64,000 nt of DNA from assembly GCF_000092205.1 (NCBI RefSeq), contig NC_014216.1, forward strand, positions 992,001-1,056,000, read 5' to 3'. The stretch's first letter is position 1, and each line of letters starts with the position of its first letter. This document shows positions 8,209 to 17,412 of the stretch, piece after piece. The stretch is from Desulfurivibrio alkaliphilus AHT 2 (GTDB lineage: Bacteria; Desulfobacterota; Desulfobulbia; Desulfobulbales; Desulfurivibrionaceae). The notes under the pieces were generated by a model that made no database searches, was not told the DNA's origin, and was given only the letters and a program-made list of their open reading frames with translations. The position numbers were made by a program, and so were the translations under genes.

Positions 8209-9141
8209 CTAGCGGAAGAGCTTATCGTTGTTGGCAACCTTGCGCACCAACTCACGGTAATCTTCCGCCCCGGTGGAGCCGGGAGCGAATTCGAAGATGG
8301 TCTGACCGGCCGAGGGTGATTCCGACAGGTGTACATTGTGCCGGATCGGCTTGCACAGCATGTGCCCGTACAACTCCTCAATCTTTTCGAGAATATTATT
8401 GCACTTCTTAACCCGTTGATCGTGAAAGGTGGGCAGAATGTACTTCAATGCCACCTCCTTGCGGTGCTTCTGGATGGCGGACAGGCTCTTGAGAAATTCC
8501 ACCAGACCCTGCAGCGTCATAATCTCCAGCGAAACCGGGGTCAGCACCTCGTTGACATAAAACAGCACGTTGACCGTGAGCGGGTCCCAGCCCGGCGAGG
8601 TATCAACCACGATGTAATCAAATTGGTGCTCCAGTGGTTTCAGTGCCTCGGCAATGGTCAGCTCTCCGCCGAAGTCCTTGCGGTCAATCAAGCGCTTGAG
8701 GCCAGCCAGGGATTTCCCGCCAGCCAACAGCCAGAGCCGCTCCCGGGCCTTGAATACCGCTTCCTCCGGGGTCAGTTCTTCGGTCACCAGCTCGGTGAGC
8801 CCGCCTTTGGGCCGCACCCCCAACACAAAGCTGTCCTGCCCCTGCGTATCGGTATCAACCAGCAGCACCCGGTAACCGGCGTAGGCCAGACCGGCCGCCA
8901 GGTTGACCGAAGTGGTGGTTTTGCCAACCCCGCCCTTGCTGATACACACTCCGATCCGGCGCACCGGCTGCGCCCCGGGGGTCACCAGTGGTGAGGAGGG
9001 TTTTTGAGGGGAAGCGGCCGGTGCCGATGGCAAGGGAAATTGCTGCCCGCAATTTTTGCATTTCACATTCTTTACATTGGGAGGGATTTTGCCTTTTTCA
9101 ATATTATATTGCTGCTTGCAGTGCGGGCAGATCAATAACAT
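8209..9141 (-). CDS. ParA/MinD-type ATPase with N-terminal zinc ribbon
   Basis: A 310-residue ParA-family ATPase. Residues 1-35 form an MJ0042-type zinc ribbon (C5, C8, C28, C31); after a Pro/Ser linker the deviant Walker A is KGGVGKTT (69-76), followed by LLVDTDTQGQ and YIVVDTSPGWD. ParA proteins use ATP-dependent dimerisation and nucleoid binding to position cargo such as plasmids, chemoreceptor arrays or pilus machinery. Start ATG 9141 has GGAGG 10 nt upstream. It is the last gene of a minus-strand run with a ribbon-helix-helix protein, PilZ, CheC-like, CheY and PAS genes. No parB or parS is visible, so a role in positioning a surface or chemosensory complex is more likely than chromosome segregation; this is inference. 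Confidence 0.9.
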   Translation of the reverse strand: MLLICPHCKQQYNIEKGKIPPNVKNVKCKNCGQQFPLPSAPAASPQKPSSPLVTPGAQPVRRIGVCISKGGVGKTTTSVNLAAGLAYAGYRVLLVDTDTQGQDSFVLGVRPKGGLTELVTEELTPEEAVFKARERLWLLAGGKSLAGLKRLIDRKDFGGELTIAEALKPLEHQFDYIVVDTSPGWDPLTVNVLFYVNEVLTPVSLEIMTLQGLVEFLKSLSAIQKHRKEVALKYILPTFHDQRVKKCNNILEKIEELYGHMLCKPIRHNVHLSESPSAGQTIFEFAPGSTGAEDYRELVRKVANNDKLFR

Positions 9142-9299
9142 GTCTGTATCGCCTCCTCATTGGTCTATCAATATCAGATAAATTCAGGTAAGAGTTCACA
9201 GGGCGCCCAGGCTTACGGCAATCAGGCCGGCCCAGCGCAGATCAGGTACTCAAGCCGACCTGAGCGCTGCTTTCGGGGTGCTACTGGACAGTTTTACCG

Positions 9300-9668
9300 T
9301 CACGATTTATTTTGCAGCCACTGTGCCAGCAGGCTGTACTCCCGCTGATGTTCAAAGTCCTGTACCACAATCCGCACCGCCGCTTCCAGCAGGGCTGAGC
9401 GGGACGGGGGGCGACCATTGCCCACCGGAAAAAGCCGGTCAATCTCCGGCATCACCCTCTCCAGCCGCTCCAGAATCTCCGGGGTAAGGTAATGGGTCAC
9501 CTTCTTTTTCTTGCCCGCACCGACATGGTCGGGCCATTTTCCGGCACTGTTGGTCGGCGGCTGTTGCTGCTGTAAAAAGCGGCTCAACTCATCCAATTCC
9601 AGTGAGCCATCCGACGCGCCACCGGTAAGCACATCGGTAAGGATATCATTATTTTTCCGTGAAGCCAT
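9300..9668 (-). CDS. Ribbon-helix-helix-like DNA-binding protein next to ParA
   Basis: A 122-residue protein with a polar, probably disordered N-terminus and a C-terminal segment (about 53-105) reading KKKKVTHYLTPEILERLERV then SRSALLEAAVRIVVQDFE. A basic beta strand followed by two helices is the pattern of ribbon-helix-helix proteins such as ParG-type centromere binders. ATG at 9668 is chosen because AGGA sits 9-12 nt upstream; the ATG at 9701 overlaps the PilZ stop (ATGAGTAA) and could be used by translational coupling, giving 133 residues. It lies upstream of the ParA gene on the same strand, so it may be the ParA partner. Fold assignment is by pattern only. Confidence 0.72.
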   Translation of the reverse strand: MASRKNNDILTDVLTGGASDGSLELDELSRFLQQQQPPTNSAGKWPDHVGAGKKKKVTHYLTPEILERLERVMPEIDRLFPVGNGRPPSRSALLEAAVRIVVQDFEHQREYSLLAQWLQNKS

Positions 9669-9693
9669 GCCTTTTCCTGCCATTACTGGTTTG

Positions 9694-10047
9694 TTACTCA
9701 TCGCTTTTGAACAGTTGGGCCCGCAAACGGGCAACATGGGCCAGCAAATGCTGCCTGCTCGTCTCATCCAGATCCACCAGGTCAATCCCGCAAAGATAGT
9801 CGTTACCCTCCCGGGAGATATGCACCACCTTGCCGGTGAGACGCAAGTCGACATCGCCCAGTTTAAGCTCCACGGCCAGCGGTGGCCCTTCAGGATCAAA
9901 AGCTTCCGGGGGCCGGAAACGGACGCCGATCCCGTGATTGCTCAAATTAAAGATCTCCCGTTCCCGGCCGTTGATTTTAACCGTTACTTCATCAAGCCCG
10001 GAAACCGGCAGCCGAAAGCTGTGGCGGGTAACCTGTTCCTGGTTCAT
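9694..10047 (-). CDS. Single-domain PilZ protein (c-di-GMP receptor)
   Basis: A 117-residue stand-alone PilZ domain. The c-di-GMP-binding motif is complete: RHSFR (R8-R12) and NLSNHG (N34, S36, G39). PilZ proteins bind cyclic di-GMP and switch pilus, flagellar or exopolysaccharide machinery. Start ATG 10047 has AGGTGG 4 nt upstream. Its 3' end overlaps an ATG for the ribbon-helix-helix gene; upstream at about 100 bp is the CheC-like gene, so it is probably in the same transcription unit. Confidence 0.93.
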   Translation of the reverse strand: MNQEQVTRHSFRLPVSGLDEVTVKINGREREIFNLSNHGIGVRFRPPEAFDPEGPPLAVELKLGDVDLRLTGKVVHISREGNDYLCGIDLVDLDETSRQHLLAHVARLRAQLFKSDE

Positions 10048-10147
10048 TTATCCACCTATTTACCATGCAAGGGTTTCTTTTTTTGTTTACCCAAAGACCA
10101 TTTTTGCCCACAAGCCTTGATTGGGCGCCACGCAACCGGAGCCCTGG

Positions 10148-10801
10148 TTAAAATTTGGCCATAAAGTTTTTAAGCGCCATCTTAAGCCATTGCATTGATT
10201 CCTCGCCGGCCACCAGAAAAAGAAAGCCTTTAACGTCCTTATCTTCAAAATTGAACACCGTTTTAATCAAAATCGCCATCTTGTCCGGATCATTGAGTTT
10301 GGAGGAAATGGCCTCACTGGAAAGGTTGTCGATCACCAGTTGCGGCACCAGCCGGGGAGGCGAAAACGAAACATTGTCGTCCAGCAACTCGGCCACCTTG
10401 CCGACACAGGCGCCGATCAAGATATTGCCAACCTCCAGCAGGGTCTCCTTTTCCAGCAAGGGGCTCTTTTCTCCCAAAGGCAGTTCATCATCGTCGTCGA
10501 ACAGGCTGATCAGCCCTTTGCTGGCCGAAGAAGGAAAGGCCAGGAAGGCCGAACCGGTATATTTACCCCAGAAATTCTGTTCAATCATATTCAGGGTATC
10601 GTCGGTTTTGGTATCCTGCTTGATCCATTGCAAAAGGTCATCGGCCTTGAGAAACTCCACCTTGGGTGCGGTCAGCAGGATCCGGATATCCACCACCTTG
10701 GCAAGATCCGCGGAGGCCTTGCCGAAGGCAATGTTCATGACCTCCTCCAGGATCTTTGCGTCGTCTTGCGAGAATGCGGTTACCTCTTGAGATCTGTTCA
10801 T
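10148..10801 (-). CDS. CheC/CheX-like chemotaxis phosphatase
   Basis: A 217-residue protein with the two pseudo-symmetric helices of CheC-type phosphatases: ILEEVMNIAFGKAS near the N-terminus and LLEVGNILIGACVGKV in the middle, each carrying the E-x-x-N catalytic pair. Family members dephosphorylate CheY-P. The usual D/S residue four before the Glu is not conserved in either helix, so activity may be reduced or altered. Start 10801 has GGGGAT directly upstream. It follows a CheY-like gene by 19 bp, which fits a CheY/phosphatase pair. Confidence 0.87.
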   Translation of the reverse strand: MNRSQEVTAFSQDDAKILEEVMNIAFGKASADLAKVVDIRILLTAPKVEFLKADDLLQWIKQDTKTDDTLNMIEQNFWGKYTGSAFLAFPSSASKGLISLFDDDDELPLGEKSPLLEKETLLEVGNILIGACVGKVAELLDDNVSFSPPRLVPQLVIDNLSSEAISSKLNDPDKMAILIKTVFNFEDKDVKGFLFLVAGEESMQWLKMALKNFMAKF

Positions 10802-10820
10802 TTTATCCCCGCTTTATTTT

Positions 10821-11186
10821 CTATATCAGACCAGTTTTGGCCAAACCGTCGGCAAGCGTTTCCGGCGAAGGCGGTTTTGGGATAACCATGGCGGCCCCCA
10901 AAGCCATAACCTTCTCATAAGCTTTCGGCTGAATATCGGCGGTAAGCACGATTACCAGCGCGTCGGGATCGACCTTTTTAATCTCCGCCAGAGCCTCAAA
11001 GCCATCCATCACCGGCATAGTGAGATCCAGCAGGGTTGCATCCGGCCTGACTTCCTGGAACTTTTCCAGCCCCTGGCGACCGTCATCGGCCTCATACAGT
11101 TCAAAATCATGCCCTTTGGGCAGGCATTTTTTAATTATCGACCGTGATACGGGTGAATCATCAACAACCAGCAGTTTTTTGGCCAT
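10821..11186 (-). CDS. Single-domain CheY-like response regulator
   Basis: A 121-residue receiver domain: acidic pocket D9/D10 (VVDDS), phospho-acceptor D54 (LLDLTMP), switch threonine in VLTAD and lysine in VIPKPP. There is no output domain. ATG 11186 is used because GGAGGGG lies upstream; a TTG 21 nt earlier overlaps that site. It is tightly packed between a PAS protein gene and the CheC-like phosphatase gene, which supports a short phospho-relay module. Confidence 0.93.
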   Translation of the reverse strand: MAKKLLVVDDSPVSRSIIKKCLPKGHDFELYEADDGRQGLEKFQEVRPDATLLDLTMPVMDGFEALAEIKKVDPDALVIVLTADIQPKAYEKVMALGAAMVIPKPPSPETLADGLAKTGLI

Positions 11187-11210
11187 AATCAAGTCCCCTC
11201 CAGACAACGT

Positions 11211-11825
11211 TTATCGATTGCTACCGGCAATCTCCGAAAGGATATCCACCAGTTGATCACCAATAACCGCATGGGTATCCTTATCTTTCGGCGACTTGCC
11301 ATGTTTGGCCAACACCTCCTTGCTGGAGGTCGGCAGCAGTTCATCCAGAATAGATTGCGCCGCTTCCGCCGGAATTTCCTCTTTGTCGACATACTTTTCC
11401 AGCAAGGTCAACAGGGCGGAGGCCAGGTTGGTTTCGTAAATGTAGGCCTCGGTTACATCGTTCACCGAGATGTAGACGTACTCAATCTCCTTGTTTTCGT
11501 TTCGCAACGGGCCCATGGTGCAGCTCTGCTGCATGTAGTTGATTTCTGATACGAAATTGCTCTCCGGCTTGAAAGGAAAAATGTAACCGTAAAGCTTCTG
11601 GGGGAAGAAGTAGTGGTTGCCAAAGGTTACCACTGCCCTGAAATTACGAAGAAATTTCTTGTTTCTGAAGTGCGGGTAGTAATCGAAGATGGCAGCCCCT
11701 TTGATTTCGTTAAAGGGGATGCCGCTGTGTACTGCCATCCAGCGATTCCAGTATCTAATCCTGAAGTCCCGGTCGAGAATAACCAGCCCCAGGTCGATGG
11801 AATCCAAAATCTGATTAAGAATCAT
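11211..11825 (-). CDS. PAS-domain sensor protein without output domain
   Basis: A 204-residue cytoplasmic protein with an N-terminal PAS fold (about residues 1-125: ILDSIDLGLVILDRDFRIRYWN, then YVYISVNDVTEAY). The C-terminal part is helical and has no kinase, GGDEF or HTH motif. It appears to be the first gene of the six-gene signalling cluster running down to ParA. The start at 11825 lacks a strong ribosome site. The PAS domain could sense a ligand or redox state and hand over by protein contact. Confidence 0.82.
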   Translation of the reverse strand: MILNQILDSIDLGLVILDRDFRIRYWNRWMAVHSGIPFNEIKGAAIFDYYPHFRNKKFLRNFRAVVTFGNHYFFPQKLYGYIFPFKPESNFVSEINYMQQSCTMGPLRNENKEIEYVYISVNDVTEAYIYETNLASALLTLLEKYVDKEEIPAEAAQSILDELLPTSSKEVLAKHGKSPKDKDTHAVIGDQLVDILSEIAGSNR

Positions 11826-12021
11826 TAGCGGCTTGTCGTGGTAAATTCCCTGCCTTATCGGCAGTATAAGTTGATAGTTTCAAACAAATTAAGCCCTGAC
11901 CACAATTTGCAGGTATCTTATAGTAAACAATCAGATTTAGCAAGAAATACATCATTCTGCGCCCGGCGGGCAAGCTTTGGCATCACTTCACTGGAAGCTT
12001 CGGCAGAGTTGGCGCCAGAAC

Positions 12022-12064
12022 AAAAAAAGGCACCCGGTGGCGGAAAGCCACCAGGTGCCTTTTT
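12022..12064. terminator. Bidirectional Rho-independent terminator
   Basis: A-tract, stem GGCACCCGGTGGC pairing with GCCACCAGGTGCC around a GGAAA-type loop, then a T-tract. On the minus strand it ends in seven Ts, 55 bp beyond the fhs stop. Confidence 0.88.
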
Positions 12065-12119
12065 GTTGTGCGGCAAGTAAACAGCCCGTTGCAAAACGGT
12101 GGCTGTTAGCCGGTCTGGA

Positions 12120-13883
12120 TTAGAATACGCCCTTAACCTTGCCGGTTTCCACGTCGACATCGATCCGGCGGTAGGCGGGATCGGAGGCGGTACCGGGCAT
12201 CAGGCTGATGGCCCCGGCCACTGGCACGACGAAACCGGCCCCCTTGTAGGTAAGGATGTCGCGCACCGGCAGGGTCCAGCCCTTGGGTACACCCTTGAGG
12301 GTCGGGTCGTGGGACAGAGACAGATGGCTCTTGACCATGCAGGTACCCATTTCCTTCATCTCCGGGTCGGCTTCCATACGCTTGAGCTTGGCCTTGGCAT
12401 CCGGGGTGTAGCTGACGCCGTCGGCCCCGTAGACCTCCTTGGCGATCAGTTCGATGCGTTTTTCAAGCGGGGTGTCCAGCTCGTAGAGGAAACGGAAATC
12501 GTTCTCTTCCTCGCAGGCATCCACCACCGCGTCGGCAAACTCCAAGGCCCCGTCGCCGCCGTGCTCCCAGTGGCGTGACAACGCCACCCGGGCCCCGGCC
12601 GCTTCGCAGAGCCGCCGTACGGCCTTGATCTCGTTGTCGGTATCGGTGTAGAAGGCGTTGATGCAGACCACCGGATTAATCCCGGCCTTCTTGACCGTTT
12701 CGATGTGATGCAGAAGGTTCTTGCAGCCCTCTTCCACCCAGCCGACGTTCTCCTTGCCGTACTCTTCCGGCATGGGCCGGCCCGGTACGGGGATGGGGGC
12801 ACCGCCGTGGCACTTAAGCGCCCGGATGGTGGCCACCACCACCGCACAGTGCGGCTTGAGCCCGGAGTAGCGGCACTTGAGGTTCCAGAACTTCTCAAAA
12901 CCGATATCGGCACCGAAGCCGGACTCGGTAACGTTGTAATCGGCCAATTTCAGGGCCACCCGGTCGGCGATAACCGAACTCTGGCCAATGGCGATATTGG
13001 CAAAAGGACCGGCGTGCACCACCACCGGCTGACCTTCCAGGGTCTGCATCAGGTTGGGGTTAAGGGCCTCCACCATCCAGGCGGTCATGGCCCCGGCCAC
13101 GTCCAGATCGGTGGTGGTGATGGGCCGATCCTGCTTGTCGTAGGCCACCACGATCTTGCCGATCCGCTCACGCATGTCCTTGAGATCCTTGGCCACCGAG
13201 AGGATGGCCATGATCTCGGAGCTTACCGCGATGGCAAAGCTGCTCTGCATGTTGAAACCATCCATCTTGCCGCCCTGGCCGATGGTGATGTTGCGCAGAG
13301 CCTGGGCGCAGTAATCGATGATCCAGTTGAACTCCACCTTTTTGGGATGGATATCCAACCGTTTCAAGCCGCGTTTGGCCAACTGCTCGTCGGTGTAATT
13401 GGCCTCGTGCTGCATCCGCGAGGTAAGCGCCACCATGCCCAGGTTGTGGGCGTTCATAATGGCGTTGATATCACCGGTGAGCCCCAAAGAGAACGGGGTC
13501 AAGGGGATGCACTGCGCCAGACCGCCGCCGGCGGCGGAACCCTTGATGTTCATGGTCGGACCGCCGGAAGGCTGGCGAATGGCGCCCACCACCGACTTGT
13601 TGCGCTTGCCCAGGCCCTGGACCAGACCCATGGCGCAGGTGGACTTGCCCTCGCCCAAGGGGGTGGGGGTGATGGCGGTGACATCGACATACTTGCCGTC
13701 GGGCTTGTCTTTGCAGCGATCCAGAATCTTGCGGTAGTCGAGCTTGGCCACGTAATGGCCGTGGGGCAGCAGTTCCTCTTTTTGCAGGCCCAGCATCTCG
13801 CTCAGCTCGAAGACGTCTTTCATGCGGCTTTCCGCCTCTTCCGCAATTTCCCAGTCCGCATGTTTGGTCGGATCTAATGCCAT
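12120..13883 (-). CDS. fhs: Formate-tetrahydrofolate ligase
   Basis: A 587-residue ATP-dependent ligase making 10-formyl-THF from formate, the entry step of the acetyl-CoA pathway methyl branch. The P-loop is TPLGEGKST; further signatures are [20 protein letters not shown] and [13 protein letters not shown], and the C-terminus carries [15 protein letters not shown]. Start ATG 13883 has GGAGGGAAACACC upstream. It stands alone, with a clear terminator downstream, although folD, metF and cooS lie only 8 kb away on the same strand. Confidence 0.97.
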   Translation of the reverse strand: MALDPTKHADWEIAEEAESRMKDVFELSEMLGLQKEELLPHGHYVAKLDYRKILDRCKDKPDGKYVDVTAITPTPLGEGKSTCAMGLVQGLGKRNKSVVGAIRQPSGGPTMNIKGSAAGGGLAQCIPLTPFSLGLTGDINAIMNAHNLGMVALTSRMQHEANYTDEQLAKRGLKRLDIHPKKVEFNWIIDYCAQALRNITIGQGGKMDGFNMQSSFAIAVSSEIMAILSVAKDLKDMRERIGKIVVAYDKQDRPITTTDLDVAGAMTAWMVEALNPNLMQTLEGQPVVVHAGPFANIAIGQSSVIADRVALKLADYNVTESGFGADIGFEKFWNLKCRYSGLKPHCAVVVATIRALKCHGGAPIPVPGRPMPEEYGKENVGWVEEGCKNLLHHIETVKKAGINPVVCINAFYTDTDNEIKAVRRLCEAAGARVALSRHWEHGGDGALEFADAVVDACEEENDFRFLYELDTPLEKRIELIAKEVYGADGVSYTPDAKAKLKRMEADPEMKEMGTCMVKSHLSLSHDPTLKGVPKGWTLPVRDILTYKGAGFVVPVAGAISLMPGTASDPAYRRIDVDVETGKVKGVF

Positions 13884-14029
13884 GGTGTTTCCCTCCTTAG
13901 TTTTGCCTTGGTTAATAATGAAAGGTTGCCGGAATATCTTCCGAATGGTTGAACCGTTGAAGAAACCTCACCCCAGTGCCCTTGCATATCCTGATCCCCG
14001 CTTCACTGCCGGCGGCCGGGCCGCTACTC

Positions 14030-14063
14030 GTAAGCGATCACGGGGCACCATGTGACCGCTTAC
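14030..14063. repeat. Short palindrome related to the long repeat (collapsed copy)
   Basis: GTAAGCGATCAC and GTGACCGCTTAC (one mismatch) flank a short GGGGCACCAT centre. The arms match those of the copies at 37180 and 40436. It lies upstream of fhs, between fhs and thyX. Confidence 0.7.
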
Positions 14064-14104
14064 TCCTTGGATTATCGTCACCCATGGGTATCCATCAGTT
14101 ACCG

Positions 14105-15061
14105 CTACTCCCCCTGCAGGGCGTCAAAGACCCCCGGAAAACGCCTTTGCATTTCGAGCAGCAGCGGGTTCATCACCTCGCGCATGGAAGGTTCCGCCGC
14201 CCGGGTGGTACGCAGGCGAAAGATGTGCAGCCATTCCAGCAGGTTGGCGTAAACGATTATTTCAGTCTTGCAGGAGTTGGGCAAAACGGTGCGGGCCGCC
14301 TGGGGGGAGGAGGTTTCCAGCAGTTGCAGATAAATCTTTTCGCACCCCTGCATGGCCTGCTGCCAGAGCCGGTATTCCTCACTGCCCTCGGCATAAAACA
14401 GCGGCCGGATAAAGGTTACTTCGTTGCCGAACTTGTCCTGGGAATAACGGCAGTAACGCTGGCTTTCCTGGAGAAAGGAACAGGGCCGGTGGCGGACCAA
14501 CTCATGGGTTACCGCCCGGTTGGTGATAAAGCGCACCGCCAGGTGCCGGTGCTTGACCAGCAGGTCGGCAGGCAGGGCGTCCACCTCGGCCAGGGTTAAT
14601 TTTTCCACTTCCACCCCGGTCTGGGGCAGAAAGCCGCGCTTGCCGGCGAGATCAAAAAAAAACAAAGGGTGGCGCTGGGCCAGCATGGCGGTCATGCCCT
14701 TGACCAGCTTGACGTTGCCGCAGTTCTGGTAAATCTCCCGGAAGGCCCGGACGGTACCGCTGACCAAAAGCATCTTTTCCTTTTTGGCCGGCCGGTCGAT
14801 CTGCATGTATTTGGGCTGGGCGGCCAGGAACTGGTCGATGATGGCTTCGGTCTCGCAATAGACCCGCAGCGACAGGGCTGCCATTTCCATCACCGAGTTG
14901 TGCCCATACTCCATGACCTTGCGGATGAAAGGTTCGGCCGAGCTGTCGGTGATCCTGTCTTCGCTTTTGTAGCAAAGCCGGCCGCAGCTTTCAATCCGCC
15001 GGGCCATGCTCTGGCGGTCGAGATCATCGAGTATGGTGGCCGAAGCCGGCACAATCCGCAT
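14105..15061 (-). CDS. thyX: Flavin-dependent thymidylate synthase
   Basis: A 318-residue ThyX, making dTMP from dUMP with methylene-THF and FADH2. The family signature is present as RHRPCSFLQESQRY; substrate-site residues also appear in YGHNSVMEM near the N-terminus. It is longer than many ThyX proteins because of an insertion before the signature. ATG 15061 follows GAGAGGAG. The neighbours fhs and nifS are on the same strand. Confidence 0.94.
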   Translation of the reverse strand: MRIVPASATILDDLDRQSMARRIESCGRLCYKSEDRITDSSAEPFIRKVMEYGHNSVMEMAALSLRVYCETEAIIDQFLAAQPKYMQIDRPAKKEKMLLVSGTVRAFREIYQNCGNVKLVKGMTAMLAQRHPLFFFDLAGKRGFLPQTGVEVEKLTLAEVDALPADLLVKHRHLAVRFITNRAVTHELVRHRPCSFLQESQRYCRYSQDKFGNEVTFIRPLFYAEGSEEYRLWQQAMQGCEKIYLQLLETSSPQAARTVLPNSCKTEIIVYANLLEWLHIFRLRTTRAAEPSMREVMNPLLLEMQRRFPGVFDALQGE

Positions 15062-15080
15062 GGTTCAACTCCTCTCCGGT

Positions 15081-16307
15081 TCAGGAACACTCACAGCGAC
15101 AGCCGGTCCCACCCACCGAGCCCTGGTGGCTGGACTGCCAGAACGGCGACATCTCGCGGAGCTTGGCGATAATTCCCGGCATCTTGGCGATCACGTAGTC
15201 AATTTCTTCCTCGGTATTGAAGACACTGAGGCTTAAGCGCACCGAGCCGTGGGCGGCGGTGAAGGGAACCCCCATGGCCCTGAGCACATGGGAGGGCTCC
15301 AGGGAGCCGGAGGTGCAGGCGGAACCGGAAGAGGCACAGATCCCGTACTGATCGAGATGCAGCAGGATGGACTCCCCTTCCACATATTCGAAACTGATGT
15401 TGGTGGTGTTGGGCAGCCGCTGCTCTTTGTGACCGTTTAAGATGGCGTTGGGAATTTGGCTCAGCAGCCCCTCTTCCAGCTTGTCGCGCAGTTGCCGTAC
15501 CCGGCTGTTTTCTTCTTCCAGGCGGGCGGCGGCCAACTCGCAGGCCTGGCCCAGGCCAATGATGGAAGTGACGTTTTCGGTCCCGCCCCGGCGCCCCTTC
15601 TCTTGGTGGCCGCCGATGATCAGCGGGGCAAAAGGGGCTCCCTTGCGAACATAGAGCGCGCCGACCCCCTTGGGGGCATGCAGTTTGTGACCGGAGATGG
15701 AAAGCAGGTCGATGGCCGACTCAGCCATGTTGATGGGGATCTTGCCCACCGCCTGCACGGCATCGGTGTGAAAGAGCACCCCTCGACTTTTGGCTATTTT
15801 AGCCATCTCCTCCACCGGGAAGAGCACCCCGGTTTCGTTGTTGGCCCACATCACGCTGACCACCGCGGTGTCATCGTTCAAGGCAGCTTCATACTGTTCA
15901 AGGTCCAACAGGCCATCACGATCCACCGGCAGTTTGGTCACCCGGTGTTTGTGGCCGGTGAGCCGGTCGAGATGCTCGCAAAGATGCTTCACCGCCGGGT
16001 GTTCCACCCGGGTGGTGACGATATGGCGTTTTTCGGGAAAGGCCTGGAGGGCGGCCAGAATGGCAGTGGAGTCGCTCTCGGTGCCGCAGCTGGTAAAAAC
16101 AATCTCCTCGGCGGTGGCCCCGATCAGTGAGGCCACCTGCTGGCGGGCGGTGGCCAGGGTGCGACCAACTTGGCCACCGAAGGAGTGCATGGAGGAAGGG
16201 TTGCCGTAAAGTTCGCCGAAATAGGGCAGCATGGCCTCCAACACGGCAGGGTCGACCTTGGTGGTGGCGTTGTTGTCCAGGTAAATAACCGGGGGCTGAT
16301 CAGCCAT
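15081..16307 (-). CDS. nifS: NifS-type cysteine desulfurase
   Basis: A 408-residue PLP enzyme that takes sulfur from cysteine for Fe-S cluster assembly. It begins VIYLDNNATTKVDP; the PLP lysine is in SGHKLHAPKG and the persulfide cysteine in the long group I loop SSGSACTSGSLEPSHVL. The extreme C-terminus is cysteine rich (GTGCRCECS), which is unusual and might carry persulfide or metal. It directly follows nifU, two bases after the nifU stop. Confidence 0.96.
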   Translation of the reverse strand: MADQPPVIYLDNNATTKVDPAVLEAMLPYFGELYGNPSSMHSFGGQVGRTLATARQQVASLIGATAEEIVFTSCGTESDSTAILAALQAFPEKRHIVTTRVEHPAVKHLCEHLDRLTGHKHRVTKLPVDRDGLLDLEQYEAALNDDTAVVSVMWANNETGVLFPVEEMAKIAKSRGVLFHTDAVQAVGKIPINMAESAIDLLSISGHKLHAPKGVGALYVRKGAPFAPLIIGGHQEKGRRGGTENVTSIIGLGQACELAAARLEEENSRVRQLRDKLEEGLLSQIPNAILNGHKEQRLPNTTNISFEYVEGESILLHLDQYGICASSGSACTSGSLEPSHVLRAMGVPFTAAHGSVRLSLSVFNTEEEIDYVIAKMPGIIAKLREMSPFWQSSHQGSVGGTGCRCECS

Positions 16308-16309
16308 GA

Positions 16310-17143
16310 TTAACGGGCCTCCTCGACGATCAGGCTATCGAGCACCTGTTCGCGCAGCTTCTTCTCCACGTATTCCTTCAGGGTGAGCTTCGATTTTTTA
16401 CAGGTGACGCAAGCGCCGCGCAGGGCCACGGTGACAAAATCGCCGTCGAGGTCCACCAGTTCGATGTCTCCCCCGTCCTTGCGCAGCGCCGGCCGGATCT
16501 CCCGCTCGAAAAGCTCCTCGATCATCTTGATCTTCTGGATATTGGTCAGCTTTTTGGCCGGCTCGGCGGCCGGTTCCGCCTTGCTCTCCTGCCGTTCTTC
16601 CCGCAAAATCTCTTCCAGCCGCTCATGGCAACGGCCGCAGCCGCCGCCGGCCTTGGTGAAGTTGGTGATCTCCTCCACCGACTTGAGCTTGCTTTCATGA
16701 ATGGCCCGCCTGATCTCCAGGTCGGTGACCCCGAAACATTCGCAGACCACCTCGCCCTGAGCCATGGGAATGGGGATGCCACGATAGTTGGCAATGGCCG
16801 CCTCCAGGGCCTCGCGCCCCATCACCGAGCAGTGCATCTTTTCCTTGGGCAGCCCACCAAGTTCCTGGGCGATATCCTCGTTGCTGATCTTCTCGGCTTG
16901 ATCCAGGGTCAACCCCTTGATCATCTCAGTTAAGGCCGAGGAAGAGGCAATGGCGCTGGCGCAACCAAAGGTTTTGAACTTGGCGTCGGCGATTTTGCCG
17001 TCCGGGCCGAGTTTGATAAAAAGCTTCAGGGCATCACCGCAGGCCAGGGAGCCCACCTCGCCAATGCCGTCGGCATCGGGAATTTCCCCAACGTTACGGG
17101 GGTTCATGAAATGCTCCCGTACCTTATCCGTATATTCCCACAT
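16310..17143 (-). CDS. nifU: Three-domain NifU Fe-S cluster scaffold
   Basis: A 277-residue full-length NifU. The IscU-like domain has its three cysteines in LACGDA, FGCASA and HCSVMG; a BFD-type [2Fe-2S] domain follows (VCECFGVTD and GGGCGRCHE), then a C-terminal NifU domain with ACVTCKKSK. It builds clusters with NifS sulfur. Start ATG 17143 has AGAGG upstream. No nitrogenase genes are in the window; in many anaerobes this pair is the general Fe-S assembly system. Confidence 0.96.
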   Translation of the reverse strand: MWEYTDKVREHFMNPRNVGEIPDADGIGEVGSLACGDALKLFIKLGPDGKIADAKFKTFGCASAIASSSALTEMIKGLTLDQAEKISNEDIAQELGGLPKEKMHCSVMGREALEAAIANYRGIPIPMAQGEVVCECFGVTDLEIRRAIHESKLKSVEEITNFTKAGGGCGRCHERLEEILREERQESKAEPAAEPAKKLTNIQKIKMIEELFEREIRPALRKDGGDIELVDLDGDFVTVALRGACVTCKKSKLTLKEYVEKKLREQVLDSLIVEEAR

Positions 17144-17412
17144 TCCAAACCTCTAGCGCCGGCACCCGCCGGACAAATGGCGGCTGCATTTTATCAATTG
17201 ACCGTTTAGCGCCTGCCAACGAGGCCTAACTGGTCGTATTTTTCCCCAAAAGAGCGAAGGACCATGAGACGGCCGGGGCCCCAGCACAGCAGCCCAAGGC
17301 CACAAATCACGACAGGATAATTTGTCATTACCTAAAAATCAACGTAAACCTTGAGGGTGGGCAGGACAACGTCCAAGTCATTTGGTTGTGGTTAGTGGCC
17401 GAGCCTCCGGCG

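Noticed and set aside
6551-9181. Shared ATATCAGATAAA upstream of the acidic protein gene and upstream of ParA
   Set aside because: A 12-bp AT-rich match at two places; in one it directly precedes a ribosome site. Too short to call an operator without more copies.
9694-9899. Extending the ribbon-helix-helix gene to the upstream in-frame ATG at 9899
   Set aside because: The extra codons are entirely inside the PilZ gene in another frame, with Trp/Cys-rich nonsense and no ribosome site.
16310-17143. nifU/nifS as evidence of nitrogen fixation
   Set aside because: No nifHDK or other nif genes in the window; this pair is a general Fe-S assembly system in many anaerobes.
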